Below, in pieces: positions 35,477 through 45,063 of a DNA stretch of 64,000 bases; within the stretch, counting starts at the first letter, position 1, and each line of letters begins with the position of its first letter. The translations under genes were made by a program, and so were the position numbers. The notes below the pieces were generated by a model. That model did not search any database, was not told where the DNA came from, and saw only the letters and a program-made list of their open reading frames with translations. The stretch is from Spirochaetaceae bacterium. Its GTDB lineage: Bacteria; Spirochaetota; Leptospiria; Leptospirales; Leptonemataceae. The stretch covers positions 186,001 to 250,000 of the forward strand of contig PCBI01000015.1 of assembly GCA_002730875.1 (NCBI GenBank). The letters are read 5' to 3'.

Positions 35477-36976
35477 TCAGTTTCCGGAAACGTCAACAAG
35501 CTGGTTGGATGGAAGGACGAAGTGCATTGTAATGCCAGCGTCCATGTTTGATTCAATCCAGATCTTGCCATTATGCAACTCTACGATTCGTCTGCAATGG
35601 GCAAGGCCCAGCCCGATGCCAGATACGCCCGGATTATGCAGTCGATTAAAAAGCTGAAACACATTCTCTTGATTCTCCGGTGTTATGCCAATTCCGTTAT
35701 CCGAAATTAGAAAATGCCAGGAGTGGTCGGGAAGCTCGTAGGATTCAACGGTGATTCGGGGAGGTTCCTGCGCACGGCGGAACTTCAATGAATTTGAAAT
35801 AAGATTCTGGAACAGTAATCCCAGCTCCAGCGGCAAACCGCGAATAATGGGAAGTGCGCCAACGCAAATCAGGGCGGCGGAATGCTGGAGCGAAAGGCTT
35901 ATATCGTCCAGGATGATTTGCAGTTTGGCTCGTACATCCACAGGCTCCGGAGCCGAATGGAAGCCCAGTCTTGCATACTCCAGAAGGCCGGAAACCAGGG
36001 ACCGCATACGCTCCGTGGAACGGGCCACGGCCTCCAGAAGTTCCTTCCGTTCTTCGGGGATGGGAGGTAGATTCGGGTCCGGCTCCAGAATCAGATCAAT
36101 GAGTCCGGCAATCGTACTCAGGGGTTCGCGCAAATCATGGGATGCGATGTATGTGTACTCTTCCAGTAGTCGGTTCTTGGCATCCGAAGCCCGCAAGAGA
36201 GCGTTCATTTTTGCATCCGTACGGTTGCGTCTACGCTCCAGTTCGTGGATGTGACGGGCCGACATCAATACCAGCGCGAAAACAACGGTTATTGAAAGGG
36301 TCGAAAAAAGCGTGATTCGCGTCTGAGTCGATATCAGCCCTTGAGTTGTCATCTGAACGTTAGCATAGCCTGAAGCAATAAGAGTTAATAGAGTGAGCGG
36401 AAGGACGGTGCGTACCATTCGTCCGGCCATGGCCGGCGCTGTGGCAAACAAGAACCAGCCGGGCTTCAGAGCTACGATTACGGCAATAGTTGCGCTGAGT
36501 CTTTGTATCCATCGGTCCATGGTCCAGGGATCTATTCCGTTTTCCGAAAACAGAGTGTTCAGCAGGCCGTACATGTACCATAGTAGCGCTACCAGCGCCG
36601 CCCAGGCGATTATTCCACGGTTACGGTAAGGAAGGAAGAAACCAGCCACAAGAAGACACCAGAGGAATGCCGGGTCCCAGGACATCTGGTCCAGGCGTAG
36701 CTGCGCATGCTGGATCAGAAGAAGAACAAACAGCATTAGACCGGGAAAGGCAACCAGTATTAGCCGCACGCCTGCCGCTGCCAGTAGACGAACCTTCAGA
36801 GTGTGCACCAGTGTAATGAGGATGATCATCCAGATGCCGGATTGAAAGATCCAGTAGGACAGATCTGTCTCTACCTTAAACGCCGCGATCAGCACCGAAA
36901 CCAGGGATGCCATAAGCGAAGCCAGGACAAAAAATTGGCGCATCTGGCGAGCGCGGCTCAGAACCCCGGCTTTCAT
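35477..36976 (-). CDS. Membrane histidine kinase
   Basis: 500 residues from ATG 36976. A longer frame reaches 37162 but would overlap the hybrid kinase gene. About six or seven membrane helices fill the first 250 residues, with no periplasmic sensor domain of note. Then HisKA (ASHDLREPLSTIAGLIDL, His280) and HATPase_c (LLFQNLISNSLKFRRAQEPP, ISDNGIGITPENQENVFQLFNRLHNPGVSGIGLGLAHCRRIVELHNGKIW). It resembles phytochrome/Rcp1-type kinases in the catalytic half. It lies between the hybrid kinase gene and its likely partner regulator. Confidence 0.88.
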   Translation of the reverse strand: MKAGVLSRARQMRQFFVLASLMASLVSVLIAAFKVETDLSYWIFQSGIWMIILITLVHTLKVRLLAAAGVRLILVAFPGLMLFVLLLIQHAQLRLDQMSWDPAFLWCLLVAGFFLPYRNRGIIAWAALVALLWYMYGLLNTLFSENGIDPWTMDRWIQRLSATIAVIVALKPGWFLFATAPAMAGRMVRTVLPLTLLTLIASGYANVQMTTQGLISTQTRITLFSTLSITVVFALVLMSARHIHELERRRNRTDAKMNALLRASDAKNRLLEEYTYIASHDLREPLSTIAGLIDLILEPDPNLPPIPEERKELLEAVARSTERMRSLVSGLLEYARLGFHSAPEPVDVRAKLQIILDDISLSLQHSAALICVGALPIIRGLPLELGLLFQNLISNSLKFRRAQEPPRITVESYELPDHSWHFLISDNGIGITPENQENVFQLFNRLHNPGVSGIGLGLAHCRRIVELHNGKIWIESNMDAGITMHFVLPSNQLVDVSGN

Positions 36977-37053
36977 TTGCCTGGCAGACTCCTGCCATAT
37001 TGGATTGCAATTACAATTTCGAATTTCCCGGAGAATTTCGTTGGCTGTTTTTT

Positions 37054-40000
37054 TTACGGCGACAGTTCGGTGCGACGGCTTTTGTTTAGAAGGATTTTCG
37101 CCAGAGTATTGGTTAGTTCCATTACATCTATGGGTTTCGTCACAAACCCGTCCATTCCGCATCTAAGGCATTGGTCTTCCACATCCGATAGGACGTGAGC
37201 GGTTACTGCGATGATAGGAATATCGCCGTTATTTGAGCCTGCCTTACCGTTCCGAATGGCGACGGTTGCTTCAAATCCGTCCAGAACCGGCATTTCCAGA
37301 TCCATCAGCACCAGATCGTAATTCCCGCGCGCGAGAACTTGTAATGCCTCGTGACCATTGGAGACAGTAGTGACAGTATGGTTTTCCTGTTCCAGCACGG
37401 TTCTTTGAACCAGGGCATTGACCGCATTGTCTTCAGCCATCAGGATGGCCATTGCCTTGAGCTCTGGAATGGTTTCCTCCGGTGTATTTCGGTAATCAGG
37501 CTCGGCGACTTCGAAGGGTACGGACAGTATAAAGGTGCTTCCTTTGCCGACCTCGCTTTGAACGTCGATATGGCCGCCCATGGTTTCTACTATGTTACGG
37601 GCGATGTACAGCCCAATGCCGGTTCCAGTAGACTGCTTGAGCAGACGATTTCTGGTTCCGCCCACCTGTGTGAATTTTTCGAATATGGATTCCAGGTCCT
37701 TTTCGGCGATTCCGGCGCCGGTATCGCTCACGGAGATATTCAGTAACAACAGGTTTTTTGCCTGCGGCAGGGAACCGCGCTGGATTGTGAGTTCCACGCC
37801 GCCTTCCTGGGTGTATTTGGCTGCATTGGAGAGCAGATTGATGAGAACCTGACAGCAGCGCTTCGAATCGCCCACAAGATTGTCCGGTAAATCCTGTTCT
37901 ATATTTACATTGAAAAAAAGGCCTTTCTCCTCCATCATACCTTCTACGATAGCCGCCGTCTTTTCTATGGCTGCTCTTAAGGAGAAGGGCTCCTGAATTA
38001 ATTCCAGCCGACCATTCTCCATCACCGCCGAGTCCAATAAATCTCCGATGATGTTCATCAGGTGATCCGATGCATGTCGCACCGTCTGCAAAAAGCCCCG
38101 GGCTTCTTGCGGAAGACTCTCTTCGAGAGCCAGTTCCGTCATACCGATAATGGCATTCATAGGTGTGCGAAGTTCGTGGCTGAGATTGCCCAGAAAGACG
38201 GTCTTGGCTCGGTTCGCTTTTTCTGCTTCCTCCCTGGCTCGAATGGCCTCTCGCTGAGCCAGGGCCCGTTGCGTAATGTCCTGAAAGGAGCCATACAGAC
38301 TGACTACTTTGCCCCGGGCATCCTTGATGGGTAGACCGGTGGCGATGCCGAATATCTGCTTTCCATCCCTTCGAACCGCTTCCAGTTCCAGAAAGTACGG
38401 CATCTTTTTTTCTATGGCATCCCGAACGGCACTCTCCAGTTTTTTTAGACTCTCCGGGGGATACAGTTCATGCTGTCTTGCATAGGAAGGCGGCCCCTCC
38501 TCTTCCGGCACTCTGAAGATGTTGTAGAGTTCCTCGGACCAGGTTACTGTATCCGTTTCAATATCCCATTCCCAGCTACCCAGGTTGGCTACATGCTCTG
38601 TTCGAAGAAGCATGTTCGTCGTTTGCTCGAGCCTGGCTTCCCATTGCTTTCTTTCGGTAATGTCTTGCACCGAGCCATAGATTCGGATGCACTGCCCTCC
38701 TTCCATCATCGGCCTACCGGAAAGCAGGATCCATTTGCTGTTGCCCTCAGCCGTGGTTATTGGCATTTCGATGTCGTATGGCCGGCCGTGGGACAATGCC
38801 AGAGAGATGTGATTTGTTAACTTCTGTTGGTCTGAACCGGTAAAGAACCCCATTCCGTCCTGGTAATTGGGGTCAAAGTCATCGCTCACTTCGAAAATGC
38901 TTCGAGTAACCGACGTCCATTCTATCCTTTTGGTGGATACGTCCATTTCCCAGCCCCCTACGAGAGCCACCTTCCCGGTCTGTTCGAGAAGTTGACGGGA
39001 ACGTTCCAGTTGTCCGGACCTTTCCTCAACAAGCCTTTCCAGGTTGTTTCTGTGTTTTTCCAGTTCCCTTTGCTGTTGCCGACTTTCTGTGATGTCCTGA
39101 AACGTGAATACGGCCCCGTCTACCCGGTCGTCCAGGGTGCGATACGGCAACACCCTCAAAGAGAAATAACGACCATCCTCTGATTCCAGTGTACGTTCCC
39201 TGGGAATCAGGTCTGAGAGTATGCCCTGGAGATGATGGTTCCAGTCCAGTTCCAGAAATCCATGGCGAAAGCTGAGTATCGAGCGACCCACATCCGAGTC
39301 CTCAAGCTTCATCATTCGGGCCATTTCGGGGCTGAACCAGCGAATACCAAGTTCCCGGTCCAGAAACATCACCGGTAGTTGCGTACTTCGCAGCAGGTTA
39401 TGGATATCATTGTTTGCCTGCGTAACGGCTTCTATTTTGTGCTGTAACTCGGTATTGGTGGTCAGCAACTCTTCATTCAATGACTGCAACTCTTCCCGGG
39501 ATGTCTCCAGCTCTTCGTTGGCGCTCTGCAGTTCTTCGTTGGCGGTTTCGGCCGATTCATTCGTAGTTCGCAGTTCCTCGTTGGCCTGCTCCAATTCGTG
39601 GATTGTGCTTTCCAGGTGGTCCCTGGTTTGCTCCAGCTCCTGCCGCAGTTGCTGAACCGTAGTGTTCTCCGTTTCGGCGTCTTCTTTGTTACCGGGAAGC
39701 TCCCTTTTTTCTCCGGGCAAGAATGTAACCAGAAGCAGGTTTCGGTGCTCTACCGATTCCATTGGACTCACTACTATTTCTACCGTTTCGGCCAGGTCTG
39801 GAGGTTCGCCCAGGAAAACGCCTTTGACCTGTATCTCCTGTCCGGAGGCTCGGGCCTTTCGTAAGGCGTTGGAAAGGGGAACCCTTAAACCGGCCCGAGC
39901 CATGGACAGAATATCGTTGGTTGCGGTTCCCGTGGGTAATTCCAGGTAGGCGCCGGTCTTGCCCTGCACAAAGAGAATATCGTTTCTAGTATTGATTAAC

Positions 40001-41520
40001 ACGCTCGGAGGCGTGAACCGCCTGAGTACAGCTTCCCGGGCGAGCTCCGGAATGGTTCTGCCTTCCGGCTCCGGGGCTTTCTTCTTGTAGGACGGAATCG
40101 AGTAGTGCAACAGCGAAGAACCGACCCCGTTTTTCCGGCGAAAGAGACGGTGTCCTGAATTGATGGCCTCGAAATCTGTTTGATGTTCCCCCACCGACTC
40201 TGAATGCCCCAGTAGCAACACTCCGTTATCAGCCAGAGCATAGTGAAAGGCCCGTAACGCTTTTTGCTGCATCTCCTTTTCCAGATAGATTAGCATGTTA
40301 CGGCAACTGATGAAGTCCATGCGGGAAAACGGCGGATCTTTCAGAAGGTTGTGTTCTGAGAACAGTACCATCTCCCGCAGGGAGTTCCGAATGCGATAAC
40401 CGTCCTTTTCCAGTACAAAATGATTACGGATTCTTTCGCCGGAGAGACCTGCCATGGCCACAGGCGAATAGAATCCTCGCCTGGCCATTTCAAGGGAACG
40501 GGTGTCCACATCGGTGGCAAAAATCTGTACATCGCGATGAATGCCCAGCCGATCCATGGATTCGCGAAGGATCATGGCCAGGGAATAGGCTTCTTCGCCG
40601 GTGGAACAGGCAGCCACCCAGAATCGAACGGAATGACCGGAGTCCCGCAGCAAATCCGGCATTATATTGTCGGAGAGATTTCGAAATACATCTTCATCGC
40701 GAAAAAAGCTGGTTACATTGATCAGCAGGTCCTGCGTCAGAGCTTTCTGTTCTTCCTGGTCTCCCTCGAGTAGAGGGAGGTACTGCTCCAGATTGGTTCC
40801 TCGAATGCCAAGTCTTCGCTCCAACCTGCGACGCATGGTAGCTTTCTTGTAGCCCCGAAAATCAAGGCCGGTCTCGTTCTCGAGTATCTGCAACGCTCGC
40901 TGCAACCCTGCATTCCATTCCTCGGCGCTGTAGCGCGTGGAATCCGCCATAACCAGTGCATTCTCGATGGCGGCCGGTATCCGGGCCGGATGCAAAACCA
41001 GATCGGGTTCAGCCGCCGACAGCGCGGCCCGGGGTAGGTCCGGATGACTGGCGCTGTCAGGGCTCTGGACCACAGTAAGTCCTCCGCTGGCCTTGAGAGA
41101 GCGAATGGCATTGGCGCCATCATGACCGGCGCCCGAAAGTAGCACCATCACTCGTTCGCGCAGGCCGGAGTTTGCCAGAGAGAAGCCCAGAGTGTCTATC
41201 AACCCTGGACCTCCGATGACTCGGGGGCTGGGTCTGAGCCGAAAGGTCTGATCTTCCAGCATCGCTTCGCGGTCCGGCGGCACTACGTAGACCCGATTGG
41301 ACAAAACCGGATGTCCATCTTCCAGCCACATCACCTCTCTAGAAGTATGCTTCTGGATTAGATCGACCAGTATCGACTGACGTGCGGGGCTGAGGTGCTG
41401 AATTACCGCTATGCATGCGGAAAAATTCTCATCCATGGCCCGGAAAATCTGGGTCATGGCGGAGTGGCTGCCGGCCGAGCCAGCCAGAACAACAAGGGCG
41501 GGAGAGTTGTCTTTGTTCAT
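37054..41520 (-). CDS. CheB-CheR-PAS hybrid histidine kinase with receiver domain
   Basis: 1488 residues, no membrane segment. Domains in order: CheB methylesterase (about 5-190; likely triad Ser15 in GSAGS, His42 in QHLS, Asp134 in GHDGA); CheR methyltransferase (about 210-470; NVTSFFRDEDVF, AACSTGEEAYSLAM, ISCRNMLIYL); a divergent PAS-like stretch; a coiled coil rich in NEEL repeats (about 620-710); three PAS domains (about 710-1095); HisKA with His1115 (LSHELRTPMNAIIGM); HATPase_c; and a receiver with Asp1407 (LVLMDLEMPVLDGFEA). This is the CheB/CheR-PAS family joined to a full phosphorelay kinase. The CheB and CheR parts may no longer act on chemoreceptors. The two genes downstream are likely partners. 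Confidence 0.92.
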   Translation of the reverse strand: MNKDNSPALVVLAGSAGSHSAMTQIFRAMDENFSACIAVIQHLSPARQSILVDLIQKHTSREVMWLEDGHPVLSNRVYVVPPDREAMLEDQTFRLRPSPRVIGGPGLIDTLGFSLANSGLRERVMVLLSGAGHDGANAIRSLKASGGLTVVQSPDSASHPDLPRAALSAAEPDLVLHPARIPAAIENALVMADSTRYSAEEWNAGLQRALQILENETGLDFRGYKKATMRRRLERRLGIRGTNLEQYLPLLEGDQEEQKALTQDLLINVTSFFRDEDVFRNLSDNIMPDLLRDSGHSVRFWVAACSTGEEAYSLAMILRESMDRLGIHRDVQIFATDVDTRSLEMARRGFYSPVAMAGLSGERIRNHFVLEKDGYRIRNSLREMVLFSEHNLLKDPPFSRMDFISCRNMLIYLEKEMQQKALRAFHYALADNGVLLLGHSESVGEHQTDFEAINSGHRLFRRKNGVGSSLLHYSIPSYKKKAPEPEGRTIPELAREAVLRRFTPPSVLINTRNDILFVQGKTGAYLELPTGTATNDILSMARAGLRVPLSNALRKARASGQEIQVKGVFLGEPPDLAETVEIVVSPMESVEHRNLLLVTFLPGEKRELPGNKEDAETENTTVQQLRQELEQTRDHLESTIHELEQANEELRTTNESAETANEELQSANEELETSREELQSLNEELLTTNTELQHKIEAVTQANNDIHNLLRSTQLPVMFLDRELGIRWFSPEMARMMKLEDSDVGRSILSFRHGFLELDWNHHLQGILSDLIPRERTLESEDGRYFSLRVLPYRTLDDRVDGAVFTFQDITESRQQQRELEKHRNNLERLVEERSGQLERSRQLLEQTGKVALVGGWEMDVSTKRIEWTSVTRSIFEVSDDFDPNYQDGMGFFTGSDQQKLTNHISLALSHGRPYDIEMPITTAEGNSKWILLSGRPMMEGGQCIRIYGSVQDITERKQWEARLEQTTNMLLRTEHVANLGSWEWDIETDTVTWSEELYNIFRVPEEEGPPSYARQHELYPPESLKKLESAVRDAIEKKMPYFLELEAVRRDGKQIFGIATGLPIKDARGKVVSLYGSFQDITQRALAQREAIRAREEAEKANRAKTVFLGNLSHELRTPMNAIIGMTELALEESLPQEARGFLQTVRHASDHLMNIIGDLLDSAVMENGRLELIQEPFSLRAAIEKTAAIVEGMMEEKGLFFNVNIEQDLPDNLVGDSKRCCQVLINLLSNAAKYTQEGGVELTIQRGSLPQAKNLLLLNISVSDTGAGIAEKDLESIFEKFTQVGGTRNRLLKQSTGTGIGLYIARNIVETMGGHIDVQSEVGKGSTFILSVPFEVAEPDYRNTPEETIPELKAMAILMAEDNAVNALVQRTVLEQENHTVTTVSNGHEALQVLARGNYDLVLMDLEMPVLDGFEATVAIRNGKAGSNNGDIPIIAVTAHVLSDVEDQCLRCGMDGFVTKPIDVMELTNTLAKILLNKSRRTELSP

Positions 41521-42178
41521 CTGCTAGCGGAATCCAAATTTTTATCTTTGTATTTTTTTACCTTTCAGGGATTCTTTCGCAGTTCTATTTTGTTTACAGT
41601 TGTATGAGACGAATCGCCCTGTGAATTGACGAGCATAAAAACGGATGTGGCTTCCCGAACCAGGAAAAAATGCGCTGTGAGTCGTGAGAATCGTACTTCT
41701 AAATCTTAAGGCATATATCTGTTATACCTTTTTACTGAGACAATCGTTCCCGCCAGGTTTGGCTCTGGATATGTCCAGGCTTTCGCGCGGTGGGTGAGTC
41801 AAAACTCTTTTCGACCAGAGTCCATTGTAAGATCGATGGAAAGTGGAGCCCCTGAATCATCAACACTTCTTAGAAAGAGATTTGCATCCGTTTTCCGGGA
41901 AGTTGCTATATCTGTACGAGGCGGACCGGGGTTGGTAGAATTGCGCGGGGTTCCATTCGTCATACACTTCTGTCCCTGCAGAAGCCGGCAGTCACCCATT
42001 TGGGATCCGGATGATTCCGGAACCGGTCCCCGACCAGGCGGCTGTCTTACTTTCTTGTCCGGAACCGTCCAGGGGGCCACAGACGACGATTCAGGTAAGC
42101 TTTTCCGGCTCTCCGGCATTCGGCAGTGGCTCAAACAAGAATTTGCTTTTTTTAAGCCCTCCGGGATTGTGGCCAGCA
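41521..42178. other. 658-base divergent gap upstream of lepA
   Basis: The gap between the hybrid kinase start and the lepA start is long for this compact genome. A 137-codon frame at 41794-42207 has no protein-like pattern and overlaps lepA. AT-rich DNA around 41530-41600 and 41690-41735 probably holds the two promoters. I see no tRNA, riboswitch or terminator. Confidence 0.5.
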
Positions 42179-43987
42179 ATGGCTGTGGATGCTCGCTATA
42201 TTCGTAATTTTTCCATCATTGCCCACATCGATCATGGAAAATCCACCCTGGCAGATCGTTTGCTGGAGCTGGGACACATTACTAACGATCGTACCAAGAA
42301 GGAACAGATTCTGGACTCCATGGACATCGAACGGGAGCGAGGAATCACGATCAAATCGAACTCGGCCACCTTTGACTACAAAGCGGAAGACGGCAATACC
42401 TATACGCTTAACCTGATCGACACTCCGGGACACGTGGACTTCTCATATGAGGTTTCGCGTTCCCTGGCCGCCTGCGAAGGCGTGCTTCTGGTGGTGGATG
42501 CCACCCAGGGAGTGGAGGCCCAGACCCTGGCCAATCTTTATCTGGCTATGGAAAACGATCTGGAAATCATTCCTGTAATCAATAAAATCGATCTTCCTGC
42601 CGCGAATGTAGATCGCTGCCTGGAGCTAATCGACAAAAGCCTGGGTTTGGACAAGGACCGAGCCATTCCTGTGTCCGCGAAAACTGGCGAAAATGTTCAG
42701 AACGTTCTGGAAGCCATCGTGAAGTACATACCGGCACCGGAGGCGGACCTGGAGGCTCCTCTGCGAGCATTGATCCATGATTCCATCTACGATTCCTACA
42801 ACGGGGCCGTAATGAAGGTGCGTGTCTTTGATGGCAGGCTGGCCAAGGGCGATCGGATCTACATCATGGGCACGGACAAAGAGTTCATGGTAACCGATCT
42901 TGGCATCAACACCATTGTTCCCGTGCAACGGAAGCAACTCCAGGCCGGCGAAGTGGGCTATGTCATCGCCGGCATAAAGTCCGTGGAAGATACCCGGGTG
43001 GGCGATACCGTTACCATGGCGTCGCGAAAAGCCACTGAACCCCTGCCCGGTTATCAGGAAGCCAAGCCCATGGTCTTTTCCGGTCTGTTTCCAGTGATGG
43101 GCGATGACTTCGAGCAACTAAAGGACGCTTTGCATAAGCTCAAGCTAAACGATGCGGCATTGATTTTCGAGCAAGAGAACTCCATGGCTCTTGGTTTCGG
43201 ATTCCGCGTTGGCTATCTGGGTCTTCTGCATATGGAGATTGTGCAGGAGCGACTGGAGCGCGAATTTGGCCTGGATTTGATCAACACCGCTCCCAGCGTG
43301 AAGAACCGGATCACGGATCACAAAGGCAAAGTGATTTACATCGATAATCCCAGTAACTGGCCGGATCCAACGAAATTCGACAAGAAAGAAGAACCCTACG
43401 TTAAAGCCACAATTCTCACTCCGCAGGAGTACATGGGTAACCTGATCGGCTTGCTGCAGGAGAAACGGGGTATCCAGAACAATATCCTTTATCTGGAAGA
43501 CGGAAAAGTCCAGCTTCTCTACGATATCCCGCTGGCCGAAGTCATCTACGAGTTTTATGATCGATTAAAGTCCATTTCCCGGGGTTATGCTTCTCTGGAT
43601 TACGAGCTGGCGGATTATCGCGAGTCGGATCTCGTGAAAGTGGACATCCTGGTGAATGGCGAACCGGTGGACGCTCTGGCGATGATCGTTCACCGGTCAG
43701 TAGCTGAAGCTCGGGGACGGACCTTTGTAGAGCGGCTAAAGGAGCTCATCCCCAGGCATCAGTTTCAGATTCCCTTGCAGGCCGCCATAGGCGCCAAAGT
43801 AATTGCCCGGGAAAACATTTCCGCGCTCAAGAAGAACGTAACCGCCAAGTGCTACGGTGGCGACATTTCGCGTAAACGCAAGCTTCTGGAAAAGCAAAAA
43901 GAGGGAAAGAAGCGGATGAAGCAAATCGGATCCGTGGAAATCCCTCAGGATGCTTTCCTTGCGCTTCTAAAAACCGAAGGTAAGTAA
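42179..43987 (+). CDS. lepA: Elongation factor 4 (LepA)
   Basis: 602 residues from ATG 42179, the usual length; the frame is open further upstream to 42011 but the added part is not LepA-like. GTPase motifs are [10 protein letters not shown] (G1), ERGITIK (G2), DTPGH (G3), NKID (G4) and the SAKTG (G5). The LepA-specific C-terminus ends in [40 protein letters not shown]. It acts on the ribosome and was described as a back-translocation factor. Confidence 0.97.
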   Translation: MAVDARYIRNFSIIAHIDHGKSTLADRLLELGHITNDRTKKEQILDSMDIERERGITIKSNSATFDYKAEDGNTYTLNLIDTPGHVDFSYEVSRSLAACEGVLLVVDATQGVEAQTLANLYLAMENDLEIIPVINKIDLPAANVDRCLELIDKSLGLDKDRAIPVSAKTGENVQNVLEAIVKYIPAPEADLEAPLRALIHDSIYDSYNGAVMKVRVFDGRLAKGDRIYIMGTDKEFMVTDLGINTIVPVQRKQLQAGEVGYVIAGIKSVEDTRVGDTVTMASRKATEPLPGYQEAKPMVFSGLFPVMGDDFEQLKDALHKLKLNDAALIFEQENSMALGFGFRVGYLGLLHMEIVQERLEREFGLDLINTAPSVKNRITDHKGKVIYIDNPSNWPDPTKFDKKEEPYVKATILTPQEYMGNLIGLLQEKRGIQNNILYLEDGKVQLLYDIPLAEVIYEFYDRLKSISRGYASLDYELADYRESDLVKVDILVNGEPVDALAMIVHRSVAEARGRTFVERLKELIPRHQFQIPLQAAIGAKVIARENISALKKNVTAKCYGGDISRKRKLLEKQKEGKKRMKQIGSVEIPQDAFLALLKTEGK

Positions 43988-44062
43988 AAGTCCCGCCGCC
44001 CGACGTAGCTTTCGCCCGCTCGTCGTCGACCCACTCGAACAGACTCGAGCTCACCCGGAGCG

Positions 44063-44126
44063 ATCCTGTCGATACCTGGCAATCCTGTCGATACCCGGCA
44101 ATCCTGTCGATACCCGGCAATCCTGG
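44063..44126. repeat. 19-bp tandem repeat, three copies
   Basis: The unit ATCCTGTCGATACCCGGCA is present at 44063-44081 (one base different), 44082-44100 and 44101-44119, followed by a partial unit ATCCTGG. It lies between lepA and a membrane protein gene, in non-coding DNA. It is too short and too few for a CRISPR array and is a candidate variable-number locus. Confidence 0.85.
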
Positions 44127-44298
44127 TAACCCCGTACCCAATCCTTGCTATATTGGCCAGGGCCGACAACCCCGGGTCCCGCCCTGGAGTTTGCGAAACA
44201 ACTATATTCAATCCTGACACAGATTAGTCTTTGAAATGCACTGGACCTTACAGTGTAAGTCTAAAAATGTGGCCTGCATGCTAACTCGATGGCGCAAC

Positions 44299-45063
44299 AT
44301 GCATTCAGGGAAGCGACTATCAATATTGCTCGGAATACTGATAGTGCTGGGCTTAATAACTGGAATCCTGTCCTCGGTGCCGGCCCTGGAAAAGCCGGAT
44401 TATCTGCAAAGACTTTCGAAAATGGCCGGACAGGTCTATTTCGCCGTCTTCGCTCAGGCCTTGATGGCGGTTACCTACGTTTCTATCGCTTGTCTGATGG
44501 TTCCCCTTCTTAAGCGTGGGAGCGAAGGTCTGGCCATTGCTTATTTCGGATTCAGGATCGTTGGTGCGGCTTTTCTGTTCGCCGGCATTGCCACACTCTT
44601 ACTTCTGCTTTTCGTTTCCGAGAAATACGCGCTGCTGGCGCATTCCCCCCTTGATGACCGGACCCTGGGAGCCGTTGTCATTCAAATGGAACTGTTTGCG
44701 GAAATGGCGCGCATGGTTCGGGACTGGCTGAACCATGTGGCCATGGTCTTGCCCTGGGCTATGGGAGGACTGCTGATGTTTCTGGGCCTGCAGAGTATGC
44801 GTATTGTTCCGGCCTGGATCTATCTGTGGGGGTTCATCGCATCCGGTCTTACGCTTCTGGCTACTCTGCTTCTAATGCTGAACATTATCCAGATTGTGAG
44901 CGCCGCGTACATGCTGATGAACGCTCCCATGGCATTGCTTGAGATATCGTTTTCGTTCTGGCTATTTCTTGAGGGTTTTCCGGAAGGGCCGGCGGGTTCA
45001 ATTGTGGAATTAGAAAAGACTGGAAAAGGAGCTCGTGGCGCAGGACAATACTCCGATGATTGA
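44299..45063 (+). CDS. DUF4386-like multi-spanning membrane protein
   Basis: About 254 residues with six probable membrane helices. The order (short N-terminus, ILLGILIVLGLITGILSS, QVYFAVFAQALMAVTYVSIACLMVPLL, AIAYFGFRIVGAAFLFAGIATLLLLL, and later helices) matches DUF4386 proteins, for which no role is known. Starts at 44236 and 44278 are also possible; none has a strong ribosome site. Its last 29 bases overlap the next gene. Confidence 0.72.
   Translation: MHSGKRLSILLGILIVLGLITGILSSVPALEKPDYLQRLSKMAGQVYFAVFAQALMAVTYVSIACLMVPLLKRGSEGLAIAYFGFRIVGAAFLFAGIATLLLLLFVSEKYALLAHSPLDDRTLGAVVIQMELFAEMARMVRDWLNHVAMVLPWAMGGLLMFLGLQSMRIVPAWIYLWGFIASGLTLLATLLLMLNIIQIVSAAYMLMNAPMALLEISFSFWLFLEGFPEGPAGSIVELEKTGKGARGAGQYSDD

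Noticed and set aside
41794-42207. 137-codon frame before lepA
   Set aside because: Overlaps the lepA start and has low-complexity, non-protein-like composition.
44063-44126. 19-bp tandem units considered as a CRISPR array
   Set aside because: There are no spacers between units, only three copies, and no cas genes.
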